Source of the DNA: Hyphomicrobium_A sp039933175
GTDB taxonomy: Bacteria > Pseudomonadota > Alphaproteobacteria > Rhizobiales > Hyphomicrobiaceae
Reading direction: 5' to 3'
DNA: 23,485 bases
Assembly (NCBI GenBank): GCA_039933175.1
Contig: JBDTOR010000019.1
Coordinates: forward strand, 1-23,485
Positions 1 to 7,783 of the stretch are shown piece by piece (position 1 is the stretch's first letter; each line of letters starts with the position of its first letter). The notes below the pieces were generated by a model. It had not been told where the DNA came from, made no database searches, and saw only the letters and a program-made list of their open reading frames with translations. The translations under genes and the position numbers were made by a program.

Positions 1-1294
1 AAAAATCCGCGGCGTTGGCAACGAGCGGCTCGGCGTTGCCAATGCGAATGGTGGCGATGCTGCCGGTGGGTGCATCCACGTTCCGGTAATGCACGGCGCG
101 CTTGGCGAGTGCCGACTTGGCGATGTCGCACGAACTCGAAAACTTGGCGCTGCCTGTGGGGTTGAACTGGAACGAGCAATCGGCCGGATCGGCGAGGACC
201 ACCACGTTAGTGGCGCTCTGCGCCCGATAGAGCGCCGGGTTGGCGGTGCGCGTCAGGTGTTCGAACAGCGGGAAGTAGGTGACGACGGCCAGTGCACACC
301 CGCCGAGGATCAGCGGCTTGCGGCCGATGCGGTCCGACAGGCTGGCAAAGGCGACGACGAAGCCAACCCCGACGACCAGCGCCCAGGCGACGAGGACGTT
401 GGTGGTGAATTGGTCGACCTGCAGAATGTTCTGGATGAAGAACAACGTGTAGAAATGTGCCGTATACCAGACGACCGCCTGCCCGGCGACGAGGCCGAAC
501 AGGGCGATGAGGCCGATCTTGACGTTGCGCCATTCGCCGAACGCCTCGCGCAGCGGTGACTTCGATGCGGCGCCCTCCGCCTTCATGCGCTGGAATGCGG
601 GGCTTTCCTGCATCTTCAGCCGCACGTAGAGCGAGATGATCAGCAGAACGGCGGACAGCAGGAAGGGGATGCGCCACCCCCAGGACTTGAAGGCGCTGAG
701 GCTCGTGCCGTTCGGCTGGACCTCCGGCGGAAACGAGGCATCGACCGCAATCTGGGTGAACATGATGACGATGAGCGACAGCAGCAGCGCCAGCGTCGGC
801 GTGGTGTTGACCCAACTCGTGAAGAAGCCGCGCTGGTTCTGCGGGGCGTGCTCGGCAACATAGACGGCAGCTCCGCCGTATTCTCCGCCTGTGGCAAGTC
901 CCTGCAGCATGCGCAGCACGATGAGCGCGATGGGGGCCGCGACGCCGATGGTGTGATAGCTCGGCAGCAGGCCGACGAGGAACGTCGCGCCGCCCATGAG
1001 CACGACAGTGACGACGAAGGTGTATTTGCGCCCGACGATGTCACCGAGGCGCCCGAAGATGATGGCGCCGAACGGGCGCACGATGAAGCCGGCGGCGAAG
1101 GTCAGTAGCGCGAAGATGCTTTGCTGCGTCTCGCTGTAGGCAGCGAAGAACTGAGCGCCGATTATGGTGGCAAGTGCGCCGTACAGGTAGAAGTCGTACC
1201 ACTCGAAGACGGTGCCGGCGGAGGAGGCGACGATAACTTTGCGCTCTTCGCGCGTCAGCGCGCGGCGGCGTACTTCCGGTGCAGCGATCGTCAT
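1..1294 (-). CDS. MFS transporter, metabolite:H+ symporter (MHS) type, 3' end cut by window
   Basis: Inner-membrane secondary transporter of the major facilitator superfamily, MHS (ProP/KgtP/ShiA-like) branch. The frame starts with ATG at 1294 and stays open to the left edge, giving 431 residues. The N-terminus carries the family signature EWYDFYLYG (residues 31-39). Motif A, GRLGDIVGRK, sits at 81-90 between the second and third membrane segments, and RMLQGLATGGEYGGA lies at about 128-142. Several hydrophobic helices follow. A hydrophilic stretch near residues 360-400 contains C373 and C389 and could be a disulfide-bonded periplasmic loop, as in longer members of this family. It lies 129 bp downstream of eutC on the same strand, so uptake of ethanolamine or a related small substrate is a reasonable inference. 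Substrate cannot be read from sequence. No strong ribosome binding site precedes the ATG. Confidence 0.88.
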   Translation of the reverse strand, partial: MTIAAPEVRRRALTREERKVIVASSAGTVFEWYDFYLYGALATIIGAQFFAAYSETQQSIFALLTFAAGFIVRPFGAIIFGRLGDIVGRKYTFVVTVVLMGGATFLVGLLPSYHTIGVAAPIALIVLRMLQGLATGGEYGGAAVYVAEHAPQNQRGFFTSWVNTTPTLALLLSLIVIMFTQIAVDASFPPEVQPNGTSLSAFKSWGWRIPFLLSAVLLIISLYVRLKMQESPAFQRMKAEGAASKSPLREAFGEWRNVKIGLIALFGLVAGQAVVWYTAHFYTLFFIQNILQVDQFTTNVLVAWALVVGVGFVVAFASLSDRIGRKPLILGGCALAVVTYFPLFEHLTRTANPALYRAQSATNVVVLADPADCSFQFNPTGSAKFSSSCDIAKSALAKRAVHYRNVDAPTGSIATIRIGNAEPLVANAADF

Positions 1295-1423
1295 GATGGT
1301 TCCGTTGTTCCCCCGGTTCTTCGGCGCCGGGCATGCCCCCACTCCTGCTCGAATAACGGCAGTTCCGCAGAATATGCAAACGCAAGAATTGACCCGGCCC
1401 CAAAGGGGGATGGCTCCCTGCGG

Positions 1424-2224
1424 TCACCCTTTCGTATTCTCGGATGATAGCGGCTTCGAGAGCCCGGGCCGCGCAGCATCGCCTTCGAGCAGATAGTCGC
1501 TCTCGTCCTTGAGCGCGACGCCGGTCAATGAGCGGCGGAATGCTTCACGCAGCAGCCAATGGATTTTGAAAGCAGCTTCGTCGGCGCCGAGCCCGCCGCG
1601 GCGGATGTTGGAAACACAATTGCGTTCGCCGTCCTTGCGGCCGACGCGCGGCGCGTAGGTGAGATAGGCGCCGAGACTGTCGGGTGACGATAGCCCCGGC
1701 CGCTCTCCGATCAGCACCAGCACTGCACGCGCGCCGAAGCATTCGCCGGCATCGTCGCCGAGAGCGACGCGGCCTTGGCTGGTCAGGACAACCGGACCGA
1801 GCGTCCGACCGCTCTTGCGCGCCAGTGGCAGCAGCGCGGCGATCACCTTGACGGCGTTGGCGGCCACGCCCGTCGATGACAACCCGTCGGCGATCACGAT
1901 GAGTAGATCAGGCGCCGGACGGGCCGCGGCCGCCAGACGTTCCCGCGATTTGGCGCTCAATCGGCGGCCAAGATCGGGGCGGCGCAGGTAGGTGTCTCGA
2001 TCTGGAGCGGCGCTATCGACGCGGACGGTCTTCTGCCCCAGTCCGGCGAGGTCCTTCTCGATCGGTGCCCAGTCAATTGGCGTGATCACGGCGTCACGCG
2101 CCTGCGCGTGCGCCATGGCAAAGCTCAGCACTTCCTTGATTGGCAGCGCCGATCCGGCGCGACCAAGCCCGATGCGCGCCTCGGTGAAGCGACGCAGGGC
2201 CGGCCAGGGTGGTTCGCTGCTCAT
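1424..2224 (-). CDS. eutC: ethanolamine ammonia-lyase small subunit EutC
   Basis: Small subunit of adenosylcobalamin-dependent ethanolamine ammonia-lyase, which converts ethanolamine to acetaldehyde and ammonia in the cytoplasm together with EutB. The 266-residue product has the expected family length. Conserved EutC blocks are visible: IADGLSSTGV (111-120), GERPGLSSPDSLGAYLTY (173-190) and RNCVSNIR (201-208). These regions take part in cobalamin binding and subunit contact in the family. The frame extends upstream, but the ATG at 2224 is preferred: it overlaps the eutB stop codon in an ATGA arrangement, which implies translational coupling, and MSSEPPWPALRRFTEARIGL is a normal EutC beginning. 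It lies between eutB and the MHS transporter on one strand, so co-transcription is likely. Confidence 0.95.
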   Translation of the reverse strand: MSSEPPWPALRRFTEARIGLGRAGSALPIKEVLSFAMAHAQARDAVITPIDWAPIEKDLAGLGQKTVRVDSAAPDRDTYLRRPDLGRRLSAKSRERLAAAARPAPDLLIVIADGLSSTGVAANAVKVIAALLPLARKSGRTLGPVVLTSQGRVALGDDAGECFGARAVLVLIGERPGLSSPDSLGAYLTYAPRVGRKDGERNCVSNIRRGGLGADEAAFKIHWLLREAFRRSLTGVALKDESDYLLEGDAARPGLSKPLSSENTKG

Positions 2225-3603
2225 GCCGCCAATCCCTTTACGTGATCGAGCAGCGCCTGTGCTGGGTCGGCCAGCAGCTTGCCGCGATCGTCGGCGAGAC
2301 CGATGCGCGCCAGCCATGCCTCGAACTCCGGCGCGCGGCGCAGGCCGAGCGCCTCACGCACGTAGAGAGCGTCGTGGAAGGATGTCGACTGGTAGTTCAG
2401 CATGATGTCGTCGGCGCCGGGGACGCCCATGACGAACGTGACGCCCGCCGCGCCGAGCAGCATCAGCAACACATCCATGTCGTCCTGATCGGCTTCGGCA
2501 TGGTTCGTGTAGCAGACGTCGCAACCCATCGGCAGCCCCATGAGCTTGCCGCAGAAGTGGTCCTCCAGCCCGGCGCGGATGATCTCCTTGCCGTTGTAGA
2601 GATACTCGGGACCGATGAAGCCGACGACCGAGTTAACGAGTAACGGTTTGAACGTGCGCGCCACGGCGTAGGCGCGTGCCTCGAGCGTCTGCTGGTCGAC
2701 GCCGTGATGCGCATCGGCCGACAATGCCGACCCCTGGCCGGTCTCGAAGTACATGACGTTATCGCCCACCGTGCCGCGCTTGAGCGACAGGGCGGCCTCG
2801 CGGCCCTCCTTGAGCATGGCAAGGGTGACCCCGAACGAGGCATTGACCGCCTCCGTCCCGCCGATCGACTGGAACACGAGGTCGACCGGCGCGCCGCGGG
2901 CGATGGCCTCGATGGAGGTCGTCACGTGTGTCAGCACGCAGCTCTGCGTCGGGATGTCGAAGCGACGGATGATGTCGTCGAGCAAGGACAGCAGATCGAT
3001 GATGGTTGCCGTGTTATCGCCGGCCGGGTTGATGCCGATGACGGCGTCGCCGCAGCCGAGCATCAGCCCATCGACGATCGATGCCGCGATGCCGCGCCTG
3101 TCATCGGTCGGGTGGTTCGGCTGCAGGCGCACGGCCATCCGCCCCTTGAGGCCGATGGTGCCGCGAAAGCGGGTCACGACCTCGACCTTATGCGCGGCGA
3201 GGATCAGATCCTGATTGCGCATGATTTTCGAAGTGGCGGCGGCCATCTCCGGCGTGATGCCGGGGGCAATGCGCCCGAGCACTTCGGTCGTCGCCGCCTC
3301 GGACAGTAGCCAATCTCGGAACTCCCCGACCGTCATGTGGGCGATCGGCGAGAACGCCGCTTCGTCGTGACCATCGATGATGAGCCGGCTTACGTCGTCT
3401 TCCTCGTAGGGCACCACCAACTCGTCGAGAAAGCGCTTCAGTGGCACCTCGGCCAACGCCATCTTGGCAGCGACGTTCTCCTCGGCACTCTTGGCGGCGA
3501 CGCCGGCCAGAACATCGCCTGAGCGCCGCGGTGTCGCCTTCGCCATCAGTTCCTTGAGGTCGGCGAACCGATAGACGGTCTGCCGCCACGCCGCGGTGTA
3601 CAC
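2221..3603 (-). CDS. eutB: ethanolamine ammonia-lyase large subunit EutB
   Basis: Catalytic (TIM-barrel) subunit of ethanolamine ammonia-lyase. I choose a GTG start at 3603, giving 460 residues, because a strong GGAGG ribosome binding site (3610-3614) precedes it by 6 bases and the protein then begins like other EutB proteins (YTAAWRQTVYRFADLKELMAK). The longer ATG-led reading from 3693 adds 30 unrelated residues. Motifs include RLQPN (R159), YFETGQGSALSA (E287), GFIGPEYLYN (329-338), LEDHFCGKL and GCDVCYTNHAEADQ (D362). The Arg, Glu and Asp match the substrate-binding and catalytic residues known from enteric EutB. Downstream eutC overlaps by 4 bases. No eutA reactivase, eutR or shell-protein gene is nearby, so this looks like a simple cytosolic eutBC pathway for using ethanolamine as a nitrogen or carbon source. 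Confidence 0.96.
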   Translation of the reverse strand: MYTAAWRQTVYRFADLKELMAKATPRRSGDVLAGVAAKSAEENVAAKMALAEVPLKRFLDELVVPYEEDDVSRLIIDGHDEAAFSPIAHMTVGEFRDWLLSEAATTEVLGRIAPGITPEMAAATSKIMRNQDLILAAHKVEVVTRFRGTIGLKGRMAVRLQPNHPTDDRRGIAASIVDGLMLGCGDAVIGINPAGDNTATIIDLLSLLDDIIRRFDIPTQSCVLTHVTTSIEAIARGAPVDLVFQSIGGTEAVNASFGVTLAMLKEGREAALSLKRGTVGDNVMYFETGQGSALSADAHHGVDQQTLEARAYAVARTFKPLLVNSVVGFIGPEYLYNGKEIIRAGLEDHFCGKLMGLPMGCDVCYTNHAEADQDDMDVLLMLLGAAGVTFVMGVPGADDIMLNYQSTSFHDALYVREALGLRRAPEFEAWLARIGLADDRGKLLADPAQALLDHVKGLAA

Positions 3604-3609
3604 GGGTTG

Positions 3610-3614
3610 CCTCC
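3610..3614 (-). promoter_or_regulatory. ribosome binding site that fixes the eutB GTG start
   Basis: On the minus strand the sequence reads TGAGGAGGCAACCC then GTG. GGAGG is a near-perfect Shine-Dalgarno core with 6-base spacing to the GTG at 3603. No comparable site precedes the ATG at 3693. This decides the eutB start. Confidence 0.75.
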
Positions 3615-3728
3615 TCAGCAAGCGAATTGGCGAGCATAGCGCGGGTCGCGTTAAGCGTACAAATCGTTGTCGATCGCCCGCGCCTCGACGCACCGCAACG
3701 TTCAGGGGCGAACGGGTATTGGAAACCG

Positions 3729-4415
3729 TCAGCTCGGCTGTGATGCGGCGATGGCGTTGGTGGCGCGCGGTCGCAGCGAGCGGTGCTTGCGAATAATCTT
3801 CGTGAGCAGCGCGCTGAGGGTGACGCCAGCAGAGGCGGCGAGATCCTCGCCGGGACTTTCGATGAAAGCCAGGCCGCGGTTGTGAGCCTCGCGGTAACGC
3901 GCGCGTTCGACGACCGCTCCGGGGAGCACGCTGAAGTCTGCCACTTCGATGTAGGCGCGCGCGGCTTCCTCTTCCTCGGGGTCGAGCATGCGCGATAGGG
4001 CCACGTAGAGCCGCGACTTGGGGATGCCGGCCGACTTCAGCTGGTAGAAAAGCTCGACGGCGGGCTGCAGGTCATCGAAGCAGGCGCCTGACGGCTGCAC
4101 GACGAAGTGCGCGACGCTGGCGATTTCCATCGTCAGTTCCGGTGCATTGCCCGGGGCGTCGGCGATAAGAAGATCGGCATCCGGCTCGCTGGCGATGGCC
4201 GCGTCGATGTTGGCGTAGGCTTCGACTGTGAGAGGCGGAAACACCTGGTGTTTTTCCCGCAGGCGCTGCCAGCGGCTCGACGTCTTCTGATCTTTATCGA
4301 GGTCGGCCAGGGTAGTGACCAATCCGCGGCGGGCGGCCACGGCGGCGAGGGCGCGAGCGAGCGTCGATTTTCCGACGCCACCCTTGCGGCTTACAAACGC
4401 GACTACGACTGTCAT
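3729..4415 (-). CDS. orphan ParA/MinD-family P-loop ATPase
   Basis: A 228-residue cytoplasmic ATPase of the ParA/MinD/CobQ class. The N-terminus carries the deviant Walker A motif KGGVGKST (residues 11-18) with signature lysine K11. The aspartate-containing ADLDKDQKTS follows (37-46), and the Walker B-like DLLIADAPG lies at about 80-88. The family uses ATP-dependent dimerisation to position plasmids, chromosomes or protein assemblies. No C-terminal amphipathic helix of the MinD type is obvious; the tail is basic (KIIRKHRSLRPRA) and could touch DNA or membrane. No parB, minC, minE or parS-like partner is visible nearby, so cargo is unknown. The flanking genes are unrelated (eutB downstream, an RND pump gene upstream), which suggests a single-gene unit. 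The family call is firm; the role is not. Confidence 0.88.
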   Translation of the reverse strand: MTVVVAFVSRKGGVGKSTLARALAAVAARRGLVTTLADLDKDQKTSSRWQRLREKHQVFPPLTVEAYANIDAAIASEPDADLLIADAPGNAPELTMEIASVAHFVVQPSGACFDDLQPAVELFYQLKSAGIPKSRLYVALSRMLDPEEEEAARAYIEVADFSVLPGAVVERARYREAHNRGLAFIESPGEDLAASAGVTLSALLTKIIRKHRSLRPRATNAIAASQPS

Positions 4416-4656
4416 TGCGTGCCAGCTGTCAGTGAAGCACCAAGTTCCCCGCTCGGTACACCTGTTGCGTATGGTTAAAAAGCGGCGGTTTGCGGGCTAA
4501 TCTCTTATCCTGGCCGGACTAACTCATATCCCGGGCGGACGAACCGGGGCGCGGTCGAGCGGGGGGACGAGCGCATGATTGCCCGGTCGCCGCTCCGGTT
4601 GTTTGCCGCCAGATATCAAAGCGTTGTTCCACGCCAGCCTGCCAACGCCGAGCCGC

Positions 4657-7600
4657 TTAAAAGGCCTCGCGAACGGCGGTCGCGCCCCCCTCCGTTTGGA
4701 GCCGTTCCAGGGGTTTGCGTCCAAGCAGGAGAAAAAGCGTCGGCGTCAGGAAGGCGTCGATCAGCGTCGCCGAGACGAGACCGCCGAAGATCGTGACGGC
4801 CACGGGGTGGAGGATTTCCTTCCCCGGCTGGTCGGCGTCGACCAGCAGCGGCACAAGCGCGATGCCGGCGGCCAAAGCCGTCATCAACACCGGCGTCAAT
4901 CGCTCCAGCGTGCCGCGCAGGACCAGTTGCCGCCCGAAGCTCTCGCCCTCGAACAGCGCCAGGTTCACGTAGTGGCTGATCTTCAGGATGCCGTTGCGCG
5001 TGGCGATGCCGGCGAGTGTGATGAAGCCGATGGCGCTGGCGACGGAGAACGGCTGTCCGGCGATCCACAACGCGGCGACGCTGCCGATCAGGGCCAGCGG
5101 GACGTTGCCCATGATGATCAAGGCAAGCACGGCTGATCGATAGCGCGTGTAGAGCACGATGAAGATCAACAGCAGGGATACGGCAGACAGTAGGCCGATC
5201 ATGCGTGAGGCTTCTTCCTGCGCTTCGAACTGGCCCTCCAGGTTGGCGTAGTAACCCTGCGGGAATGTAGTGGCGGCGATTGTCGCGCGAATACTTGCGA
5301 CGACGTCCGCCATGTTGGAGCCGTCCGTGTTGGCGAACACGGCAATGCGGCGCCGGCCGTTCTCGCGCTGGATCTGATTGGGCCCATCGGTCTCGACCAC
5401 CTCAGCTATCGATGCCAGCGGGATACGACCGGCCGGACTTTCAATCAGCATGTCGCCGAGCGCGCGCGTGCTGCGGTCGGCATCGCTCAGGCGCATGACG
5501 ACATCGAAGCGCTTTGACTGGTCGATGATCTGCGAGACGACGAGACCATTCGATAGTGCCTCGAGCGCTTCGGTGACCTGGCTGGGATTGAGTCCGTAGA
5601 GCGCCGCCTTGGCGTAGTCGATGCGCACCTGAATCTGCGGGATGCGGACCTGCTTTTCTGTTTGCAGGTCGACGACGCCGGGGATCGATTTGAGACGTGC
5701 TTCCAAGTCGGCGGCGAGGCCGCGTAGCGTGTCGTAGTCGTCGCCGTAGATCTTGAGGGCGATCTGCGCGCGTACGCCCGACAGCATGTGATCGAGCCGG
5801 TGTGCGATGGGTTGCCCGACGGTGATGCTCGTCGGCAGTACCGATAGCCGCTTACGGATGTCGGCCAGCACCTCTTCGCGGCTGCGCGCCGACGCTTGCA
5901 GGTCGACATCGAGTTCGCTGTTGTGGACGCCCTCGGCATGCTCGTCGAGTTCGGCGCGGCCTGTGCGCCGGCCGACCGAACGGACCTCCGGCACCTCGGC
6001 GATGATCTCCTCTGCAAGTCGTCCGATGCGATTGGACTCGGCAAGGCTGATGCCGGGCTGGAGCACCACGCTGACCAGCACCGTGCCCTCGTTGAAGGTC
6101 GGCAGGAAGGCGCGCGGCAAGGCAGCGCCGGCGAGGATCGCGATACAGACGGCGGCGGTGGGCAGACCTATGACGAATGCCGGCCGTTCAAAGCACCATT
6201 CGAGGCCCGCCTTCTGCCAACGTTTGAGAATGCGCACGAGGCCTGTGTCGTGCTCGGCCAGGTTGCGCATGCGCGGCAGCAGCCAATAGCAGAGCACCGG
6301 CGTCACCGTCAGCGACACGAGCAGGCTGGCCAGGATCGACACGATGAACGCAATGCCGAGCGGCGTGAACAGCCGCCCTTCGATGCCCGACAGCGCAAAG
6401 ACCGGCAGGAACACGAGCACTATGATGACCGTGGCGTAGACGATGCCGGAACGCACCTCGGTGGCGGCCTGCGCGATGACTTCGAGAGTGCTTCGCCCAT
6501 CGCGCCCAGCAGCCGCCCTATGCAACCCGAGCCGGCGATAGATGTTCTCGACGTTGACCACCGCGTCGTCGACGAGAGCACCTATGGCGATGGCCAATCC
6601 GCCCAGCGTCATGGTGTTGATCGACAGCCCCATCAAATGGAAGACGACCAGGGTGCTGAGCACCGACAGCGGGATGGCGACCAGCGAGATGAGGGTCGTC
6701 TGCCAGTTGAGCAGGAACACGAACAGCACAAAGGCGACGCAGACGAGTGCTTCGATGAGCACGCGCAAAAGGTTATCGATCGCCGTCTCGATGAAGCTCG
6801 CCTGGCGGAACTGGATATCGGTCGTGCGCACGCCGGCGGGCATCACGCGCTGCAGCTGTGGCAGCATCGCTTCGATCTGCCGGGTGATGCTGACGGTGTC
6901 GGCGTCGGGCTGCTTCTGCACGGCCAGGATGACGCCCGGCTTGCCGTTGAATCCGGCATCGCCCCGCTTGGCGCGCGCAGCGAATTCGACGTCGGCCACC
7001 TGGCTCAGCGAGACGACGTGCCCCTCCCGGTAGGCGACAACAAGGTTGCGCAAATCATCGATCTTGGTCGTGCGGCCGATGTTGCGGATCAGAACTTCGC
7101 GCGCCTTGAGGTCGACAAAGCCGCCTCCGGTATTGGCGCCGAACTGCTTGAGCGCGTTCTCGATCGCTTCGAAACTGACGTCGAGGCTCGTCATGCGCCG
7201 TGGATCAGGTACGACGCGGTATTGGCGCACCTCGCCGCCGATGGGGATGACCTGTGCGACGCCGGGCACGGCGAGAATCTGCGGGCGCACGGTGAAATCG
7301 GCGAGTTCGCGCAGCGTCATGGGATCGACCGTCGTGCTCGACATGGCGATCAGCATGATCTCGCCCATGACCGATGAAATTGGGCCCATTTGCGCGGCAA
7401 CGTTCTTGGGAAGCTGCTCGCGCACCAATTGCAGGCGCTCGGCGACCTGCTGACGGGCGCGGTAGATCTCCGATGACCAATCGAACTCGACGTAAACGAC
7501 GGATAGCCCGACGCCGGACACCGAGCGCACGCGCGTCACACCCGGCATGCCGTTCATCGCCGTCTCGATCGGGTAGGTGACGAGGAGTTCGACCTCCTCG

Positions 7601-7773
7601 GGGGCGAGACCCTCCACTTCCGCGATGAGTGTCACGGTGGGCCGGTTGAGATCGGGAAAGACGTCGACCGGCAGCTGACGCAGCGTCGCGAGGCCGTAGA
7701 TCGTCAGCGCGACTGCGCCGATGAGCACGAACAGTCGGTGCGAAAGGCTGGCGCGAATAATGGTGTCGAACAT
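4657..7773 (-). CDS. heavy-metal efflux RND permease (CzcA/CusA family)
   Basis: A 1038-residue inner-membrane proton/cation antiporter of the HME-RND type, expected to form a trimer and expel metal cations through an adaptor and an outer-membrane channel. The N-terminus (first membrane helix, then LRQLPVDVFPDLNRPTVTLI at 31-50) and GLAPEEVELLVTYPIE (55-70) are classic for CzcA/CusA proteins. The fourth-helix motif is AIGALVDDAVVNVEN (396-410), with acidic residues D402, D403 and E409 in the proton-relay region. The first aspartate of the CzcA DFG motif is replaced by alanine, as in CusA. The central porter segment RTGRAELDEHAEGVHNSEL (603-621) shows no obvious Cu-type methionine set, so substrate (Zn, Co, Cd, Ni or Cu) is open. 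It starts 10 bp after the adaptor stop, with a GAGGG ribosome site at the adaptor end, so the two are clearly one operon. Confidence 0.93.
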   Translation of the reverse strand: MFDTIIRASLSHRLFVLIGAVALTIYGLATLRQLPVDVFPDLNRPTVTLIAEVEGLAPEEVELLVTYPIETAMNGMPGVTRVRSVSGVGLSVVYVEFDWSSEIYRARQQVAERLQLVREQLPKNVAAQMGPISSVMGEIMLIAMSSTTVDPMTLRELADFTVRPQILAVPGVAQVIPIGGEVRQYRVVPDPRRMTSLDVSFEAIENALKQFGANTGGGFVDLKAREVLIRNIGRTTKIDDLRNLVVAYREGHVVSLSQVADVEFAARAKRGDAGFNGKPGVILAVQKQPDADTVSITRQIEAMLPQLQRVMPAGVRTTDIQFRQASFIETAIDNLLRVLIEALVCVAFVLFVFLLNWQTTLISLVAIPLSVLSTLVVFHLMGLSINTMTLGGLAIAIGALVDDAVVNVENIYRRLGLHRAAAGRDGRSTLEVIAQAATEVRSGIVYATVIIVLVFLPVFALSGIEGRLFTPLGIAFIVSILASLLVSLTVTPVLCYWLLPRMRNLAEHDTGLVRILKRWQKAGLEWCFERPAFVIGLPTAAVCIAILAGAALPRAFLPTFNEGTVLVSVVLQPGISLAESNRIGRLAEEIIAEVPEVRSVGRRTGRAELDEHAEGVHNSELDVDLQASARSREEVLADIRKRLSVLPTSITVGQPIAHRLDHMLSGVRAQIALKIYGDDYDTLRGLAADLEARLKSIPGVVDLQTEKQVRIPQIQVRIDYAKAALYGLNPSQVTEALEALSNGLVVSQIIDQSKRFDVVMRLSDADRSTRALGDMLIESPAGRIPLASIAEVVETDGPNQIQRENGRRRIAVFANTDGSNMADVVASIRATIAATTFPQGYYANLEGQFEAQEEASRMIGLLSAVSLLLIFIVLYTRYRSAVLALIIMGNVPLALIGSVAALWIAGQPFSVASAIGFITLAGIATRNGILKISHYVNLALFEGESFGRQLVLRGTLERLTPVLMTALAAGIALVPLLVDADQPGKEILHPVAVTIFGGLVSATLIDAFLTPTLFLLLGRKPLERLQTEGGATAVREAF

Positions 7774-7783
7774 GGGGGCGCCC

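Noticed and set aside
5896..7377. Plus-strand frame of 493 codons opposite the RND pump gene
   Set aside because: Shadow of the conserved HME-RND gene; composition is Asp/His/Arg-rich with no domain-like pattern.
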